64,000 bases of DNA, from assembly GCA_023374045.1 (NCBI GenBank), contig CM041776.1, positions 142,789,296 through 142,853,295 on the forward strand, given 5' to 3'. This DNA is from Limonium bicolor. Taxonomy: Eukaryota; Streptophyta; Magnoliopsida; Caryophyllales; Plumbaginaceae. A model generated the notes under the pieces. It ran no database searches, was not told the DNA's origin, and worked only from the letters and a program-made list of their open reading frames with translations. A program made the position numbers and the translations under genes. Shown in pieces: positions 58,438 to 64,000 of this stretch; position 1 is the stretch's first letter, and every line of letters begins with the position of its first letter.

Positions 58438-59715
58438 TGTAAGAAGTGAAGTGCTCCAAACAAAAATAGTAAACACTAAATATACAAGAATGCAACGTAA
58501 AACCCTGTTCAGAACAAAACCTCAGATCGTTGGCATTAGAAAACTAAAGTTCTTGTAAGAGAGAAAAATGCCTTAAATCAGCAGGTTACTCCGAAACAAT
58601 GATATTATCGACTATGAGAAGGTAGAAATGAAGAAGTTGAAAGCATTGATTTCTCTTTTCCGTTCCCAGAATGCCTTCCATTCTTTCTCATTTTCTCTTA
58701 CAATCGTTCACGTCTTCTCAATCCTCTTCTTACGACTAGACAACATCTGTTAGACAATTGAGGATCTAGAGTGTATACTTTCAATCGTTCCCCATACCCC
58801 GAGAACCGACGGCACGTAGTGTAATCTTCAAGAATCCTATCGCTATGGGTAGATATACCAAATAGGGATGTCGGTTTAGTCAATAAAATGTTCCGACTGA
58901 TTAAGATTCCGGTCATTTGGTTAATAAATTCGGGTTTCAATTACAACCGTTTCAAATAGAACCGGATTTTAAATAGTTTACTCATGGTTAATATTTTTGA
59001 ATCAAATAATCCAATAAATATCTACAAGATTCCATTACATATAAATTGATATTAAAGGCGGCATGAAAAAAGTCTCCTACAAATAGTGGGTAGCGTTTAT
59101 CAAAACATAATTCTCAAAAAAAATTTATTTTACACTATAATTGTAAGTAATTAAGTAAAGTTGGAGATTGTTTTGTTCCCTCTTTACATCCATAAATCTA
59201 TACCAATTTATTGATTGGTTTTTGGTTACACTATGTAAAAAAATCTCACAACAGAGATGAGCAAATAGTTTTAAGTCCTAGTAAATTCGCTTAAGTTATA
59301 AATATCTATTACGGTTCTCATAACAATATTTAATCAAGTTTGGTTTGTATTATCTCGGGTCACTTGATTTAGGGAAAGTTTTAGATCACTATTATTCGGT
59401 TTAGACATTTTGATATTATTTCAAAGTTATTCAGGTAAGTTCAAGACATTCAGATCAATCAGGTTTATGAATAAACATATTTGAATAATTTTGATTTCAA
59501 ATTTGCGTTGAACGAACAAGCTTTAGGTTCAGGTAGAGCTGATCAAACGGGCGAGCGGGCCGGGTTCGGCCGGGCCAACATTAAATTATAGGTCTGAACG
59601 GGCCTATATATTTGTCTAAGTCCGGTTTTAATTTTTTTCGGGCCGGATTGACCCGGTTTTATTTTAATCGTTGCCATTGTCCGGCCCGCCCGACCCGGTT
59701 TTATAATTTTTTGAG
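58438..59715. other. AT-rich sequence without recognised genes
   Basis: Could be a large KNOX intron (minus strand) or intergenic sequence. No KNOX1 or KNOX2 domain was found on either strand. A GC-rich patch near 59,540-59,700 has repeated GGGCCGG-type text and no protein. Confidence 0.5.
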
Positions 59716-60211
59716 TAAATTACTCAGAACTCCCTTGAGGATTTAGGATATTACAGTTAACCCCCTTGTGTTTATCATAATTACTGATAACCACCTTGAG
59801 GTTAAGGTATCTTTAACTACGAGCCCCCAAACTATAACTCTGTTATCAGAAAGTTAATTATGTGTTAACCTATCAGCTTAATCATATTAATAAGGTCATG
59901 CTGGATAAAAAACACTACTTAATCTGCATTCTTATTTTCCTAAAAATGTCAACCCTTCCTTGAAAATGCATCTAAAGTGGGTGAGAGAGGGTTAGACGAT
60001 GTTGATTAAACATTTTTATTATCCAGCCTCATATTATTAATGTGATTAAGCTAATAGGTCGACATATAGTTAACTTTTTGATCATAGAGTTATAGTTTGA
60101 GGGTTTGTAGTCAAATATACCGTAACCTTGAGGTGGTTACCAATAATTATGATAAACATAAGGGGGTTAACAGTAATATCCCAAATCCTCAAGGGGGTTC
60201 TGAGTAATTTA
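59716..60211. mobile_element. Foldback MITE with long inverted repeats (496 bp)
   Basis: Left end TAAATTACTCAGAAC matches right end GTTCTGAGTAATTTA, and the inverted similarity continues with small differences almost to the centre, so the whole element can fold into one hairpin. Flanks TTTTTTGAG and TTTTTGAAA suggest an 8-9-bp target duplication, as in Mutator-like elements. No coding capacity. Confidence 0.8.
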
Positions 60212-60224
60212 TTTTTGAAAAAAT

Positions 60225-60375
60225 ATACTCTCTTCGTTCAATAATATCTGTCGTTTTATTTTAATTATAATATGTATATATGTTGTATGTAATATTAATA
60301 GATATTATATATAATTTAAATAAATTATTAAAGGTATTATATAAAGTTAAATTAAATATATACTCCATTTGTTAT
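60225..60375. repeat. Truncated MITE-like fragments
   Basis: ATATACTCTCTTCGTTCAAT at 60,223 and ATATACTCCATTTGTTATCA at 60,357 resemble Stowaway-type ends in the same orientation; matching opposite ends are missing. AT-rich between them. Confidence 0.4.
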
Positions 60376-61199
60376 CAATACTTGATTTTCTAGGTTCATC
60401 GCTCTCCTTCAGGGCGATTAGGCATCCTCTCTGGTTCTCTTCTGCTCAGTAGGGAGATTGTGATCCCAATTAGAGTCATCTCCTCCTTTAGTTGGTGGTG
60501 CTCTTGGTCTGCTCTAGTCTCGGTCGCTGTTTCTTTTGCGATCTATGGAGTTTCTCTAACCTCCTTCTAGGTTTTGTCTCTGCTGTCTTCGTCTGGTGTC
60601 TTCGCTGGTAGTAGTGCAGTTCTGTTCTGCATCTATTCTAGTTGCTGGCGGTTGTGTTGGGTCAGGTTCTTCAGCCAAAGAAGATTTCCGGTGGGGGTAT
60701 TGTTCTTCACTTTTATACCCGCGCTGGGGTTATGCCGATTTTGCTCAATCTGTTACTGGGGTGTTAGTCTTACTCTATCTGCTGGTTCATTGTTGTCTGG
60801 GCGATTCTCTCTGGGTTTTGTTTCTCCCTTTTCCGAGGTGTAGTCTCCTCAACGGTGCTGTGATTCTTCGCTTGTGTTTTTCCGAGTCGGGCTGCCTGGG
60901 TTTGGTTCAGAGGAAGTGTCCAGTTTCAGAGGTGGAGAGTTGTGTTTGGGCTTGGTATTTTTCAGTTGCGCTCAGCGGGGGTTGATTTTGCTGGTCTGAT
61001 TTTGCTTCAGGTTCCGACTATGTGGTTTTCAGGGGGTCGTGATCTCCTTGTTCTGGTTGGTCTTGTTTCAGTTTGGGTTGGTTTCTCGTGCGTCTGATCG
61101 TGTGAGTTTGATTCGGTTCGTAGCTTTTGCCTCCTTTCGGTTGTAGGGGGTGTTTTTGGCCGCATCAGTGGCGGGTGTTGTCTAGCAGGACTCACCCAG

Positions 61200-62508
61200 A
61201 TGAGTTGTTTAACGTTGAATTGTAGGGGGCTGGGGAAATCCAAGGTTGTGTATTGGATTAAGGGTTTGATCTTAAAGCTCAATCCGGACATTATCTTCCT
61301 CAGCAAAACTCATAAATCATCGGAAGATATGGAGCTATTTTTTGCTATCTTTCCACTGTATCATCAGATAGTGGTGGCTAGCAGAGGTAGAAGCGGTGGT
61401 CTATGTCTGATGTGGAAGACTTCTATAGGCGTTTCAATGCTCTCCCAATCCCGGCACCATATTTCTACGGTTCTTTCCTTCCCGGGGGACCTACAATTTG
61501 CATTCACGGGGTTCTATGGTTGGTCAAATTGGACTCTTAAACATTTGTCTTGGAAACTTCTTCGGGTGCTTAGTAAACAAGTCTTCTTGCCTTGGGTGGT
61601 AGCTGGGGACTTTAATCAGATTATGCACGCCTCTGAGAAGACTGGGGGAGGATTAGACAAGAGGTGCATATGGCCCCGTTTCGTGATGTAATTGCAGACT
61701 GTGACCTTCATGACATTGGGTTCTTTGGTGAAAGATCTACCTTTACCAATTGTCAGGAGGGGACCACTATTCTCACAGTAGATTGGATAGGGTGTTCTGT
61801 TCCTCAGTGGGTATGCAAGTCTTCCCCAATATTTCGGTGGAGCATTTACCGCGTGAAGCCTCCGATCATTGTCCCCTGTTCATTCGTTTCTTTGGTAATC
61901 ACAAATTACCGGCAAAAGTCTTCAGGTTTGAAAATGGGTGGTGTCTGGATTCTAAATGTGCAGAGATAGTTGCTGATGTCTGGAGTAATAGCTATCCTAG
62001 TATAATCACTCCTCTGGAGCTGTGTGCCCGGAAGCTTAGTGAGTGGAAAGGTTGGTTCATTTCCAAGATCAAATGGAAAATTAACAATAAGAAGAAAGAA
62101 CTGGGTAAGATCTCCTTTAGTGACAGTTCCTTGGGTGCTACTAATAATAGGAGGAGACTCCTCCTGGAAGTAGAATTACTCTCCTTCAGTGAGGAAATCT
62201 GGTGGAAGCAAAGATCTAGAGATAAATGGATAAAAAAAGGTGACAAGAATACGGGTTATTTCCATGCAAGGGCTACCTCAGCGAAAAGATCCAAAGAGAT
62301 TTTTGGACTAAAGGATTCAGGGATACTATGCAATACTCTTGGCATAGGATTGAATATATTGCTAGGGAGTATTTCCAAACTCTGTTTACTACTGTTAATT
62401 CGCAGGCTGATAGTGATTTTATGGAGGCAGTGGAGGGTCGTCTCAATCCTGGATTCGCCAATGATCTTGGGAGACCATATTTCAGAGTTGAAATCTCTAT
62501 GGCAGTGA
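61200..62508 (+). pseudogene. LINE ORF2, endonuclease part
   Basis: Begins MSCLTLNCRGLGKSK, the start of the AP-like endonuclease of plant L1 elements. Further motifs: FLSKTHKSS, GGLCLMWK, WVVAGDFNQIMHASEK, and in a shifted frame HLPREASDHCPLFI. The conserved Glu of the SETH/SETK box is Lys here (codon 61,305-61,307), which should abolish nicking. Frameshifts near 61,660 and 61,780. After the endonuclease comes the linker with RDKWIKKGDKNTGYFHA. Confidence 0.88.
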
Positions 62509-64000
62509 AACAACTGGGAGCTAACAAAGCTCCGGGGCCAGACGGTTTCAACGGTAAATTCTTTATCACCTTTTGGCATATTATAGGAGATTAGATTATC
62601 GATGCAGTGCTGCCCATTCTCAGAGGATCACTTCTCCCGGATTCTCTAAATGATTATTTCATTACCCTCATCCCTAAGATGGTGGGGGCCACTGACATCG
62701 ATAAATTCAGGTCTATTGCTCTCTGTAACTCCGTCTACAAGATTGCTTCTAAGACCTTGGCTAACAGGATCCAGCACATTCTCCCCCACCTGATTTCCCA
62801 CAACCAGTCGGGGTTTGTGAAGGGCAGGCTTATCACTGATAATATCATGCTAGCTGGGGAGCTGCAACACTTTCTGGAGAAGAATCAAACTGTTAAGAAT
62901 GGTTTCTTTGCTCTCAAATTGGATCTCAGCAAGGCTTATGACAGATTGGAGTGGTCTTTTCTACAAGATATTCTGTCCTCGATGGGTTTTCCTTCGAATT
63001 GGTTAATTCCAGTCATGAATTGTGTGCTATCAGTCAGATGTTCGATCCTCATCAATGGCAAGCCTGGTGACCGTATTATGCAGTCCAGAGGCATTAGGCA
63101 GGGGGATCCTCTCTCCCCTTTCTTATTCATTCTGGCGCAGGAAGCCTTTTCCAGCTTCCTCAACAAGTCTGATCGTACTGGAGTTTACCAAGGTATTAAG
63201 CTTTCTCCGACCTACCCTTCTATTTCGCATTTGGCGTTTGCGGATGATCTCCTCCTCTTTGGTAGAGCTAACCCCACAAACATCTCCCATCTCAACCAAA
63301 TCCTCACTAAATTCCTTCAAGCTTCTGGGCACAAAATAAATCATCTCAAATAAGAATTAGTGTTCAGTAAAAAATTATCCCCCTCCATCAAAGGAAACTT
63401 ATCCTCCTTGCTGAATGTCCAAGAGGTCCCTTGCTTCTCTAAATACTTGGGCCTTCCCCTTAAGATAGGTAGGAGAAAACATGATCTCTTTACCTATCTG
63501 ATTGAGTCTGTTCGTAAAAGAATCTCTAGTTGGACGAAACCCATGACCCAAGCAGCTAGATCCATCATGGTTTCTAGTGTTCTCCAGTCTATCCCCAACT
63601 ATTCCATGTCTCTTTTGGCGCTCCCCAAGGGCATTATTATGAAGCTTAACTCAGCTTTTGCTTCCTTCTGGTGGAGTGGAAAATCTGATAAAAGGGCACT
63701 CCATTTGTTCAAATGGGATAAAATGTGTGATTCTGTGGAACAAGGCGGGCTAGGGTTCATAGAAGTTGAGAACTTCAACAAAGCTCTTTTGGTTAAACAA
63801 CTTTGGAGACTACTCATGGTTCCTAGGTCTTTAGTGGCCCAAGTTACGAAACAACTTTATTATCCCCAAGATTCCATTAGAGACTGCCTTCCCGCCAAAA
63901 AAGGTAGCCCTATATGAAAATCTATCTCCTCGGTGTTGTATTTGCTTAGGAATGGCTCGCGTGTTCAGGTTACCTCTGGGGTAGATTCTTCCATGTCTCC
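62328..64000 (+). pseudogene. LINE ORF2, reverse transcriptase part (partial)
   Basis: Motifs in order: ANKAPGPDGFNGKFFITFW (about 62,522), DYFITLIPK (62,650), SGFVKGRLITDNIMLA (62,805), LKLDLSKAYDRLEW (62,915), RGIRQGDPLSPFLFI (63,085), LAFADDLLLFG (63,230), then FSKYLGLPLKIGRRKHD and the thumb region to the window end. In-frame stops at 62,592-62,594 and 63,351-63,353 and a stop at about 63,915. The catalytic FADD is intact, but the protein cannot be made whole. Confidence 0.9.

Larger units (their letters stand above)
60390..64000 (+). mobile_element. L1-type LINE, cut by the window end
   Basis: A T/G-rich leader (about 60,390-61,199) with no recognisable gag-like ORF1 is followed by ORF2. 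The 3' end lies outside the window. It is a different, better preserved LINE family than that at 54,345. Confidence 0.85.

Noticed and set aside
60574..60985. LINE ORF1 candidate in the leader
   Set aside because: Two overlapping frames with hydrophobic Cys/Ser-rich text, no zinc knuckle or RNA-binding motif; treated as untranslated leader.

Overview
This window is intergenic chromosome from a large-genome flowering plant, probably a eudicot. It is a stack of nested transposable elements beside one fragment of a real host gene. The plant signs are chromodomain-type Ty3/gypsy elements with 4-5 kb LTRs and tRNA-iMet primer sites, a Tat/Ogre-like element with tandem repeats in its 3' region, En/Spm (CACTA) transposons with plant Tnp2 and Ptta proteins, L1-type LINEs, Stowaway-like MITEs, and a class I KNOX homeobox gene. 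No rRNA, intact tRNA gene or CRISPR was seen. The species cannot be named from the sequence.

Layout. 1-860 and 21,769-24,806 look like the 3' non-coding part of a Tat/Ogre-like element, ending in a polypurine tract and LTR (24,807-26,382). A complete minus-strand Ty3/gypsy chromovirus (861-21,768, near-perfect 5-bp target duplication) is inserted in it. Its 5' LTR is split by a second, plus-strand gypsy element (14,213-19,067, duplication ATGGT), of which a 3.9 kb LTR, a gag fragment and the last 98 bp of the other LTR remain. From about 26,537 to 52,464 lies one ~5 kb minus-strand solo LTR opened by three insertions: a solo LTR (27,447-36,508, duplication TATAC) that itself holds another solo LTR (31,893-35,846, duplication GAGTG); a 2.1 kb deleted CACTA element (39,846-41,917, duplication TAA); and a 9.7 kb CACTA element (42,409-52,132, duplication CTT). 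To the right are a truncated Ty1/copia pol (52,465-53,968), a 5'-truncated LINE with poly(A) (54,345-57,376), the last two exons of the KNOX gene (57,763-58,270, minus), two MITEs, and a second LINE running off the end (about 60,390-64,000).

Main result. The chromovirus at 861-21,768 carries a full-length AlkB-type 2-oxoglutarate/Fe(II) dioxygenase domain, related to the plant ALKBH1 group, between the gag zinc knuckles and the protease, in the element's own orientation. The same gag-AlkB-protease stretch is broken by six short (73-129 nt) GT...AG segments that look like spliceosomal introns. At least two, when removed, restore reading across known conserved junctions. The downstream RT, RNase H, integrase and chromodomain have no such segments. 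A retroelement that may splice its gag-protease region and has acquired a nucleic-acid demethylase-like enzyme is the best candidate here for an undescribed system. This copy is dead (stops and one-base indels), so the claim concerns the family.

The 9.7 kb CACTA element holds two minus-strand genes: a Tnp2 transposase with four apparent frameshifts, and a multi-exon gene joining a Ptta/transposase_24-like domain to a C-terminal Ulp1-type cysteine protease whose His, Asp, Gln and Cys are all visible. The small CACTA copy has lost the catalytic Cys. The KNOX fragment has a one-base frameshift in its homeobox and no recognisable upstream exons. Because one-base indels also occur in most elements here, assembly error should be excluded before calling the KNOX gene dead.
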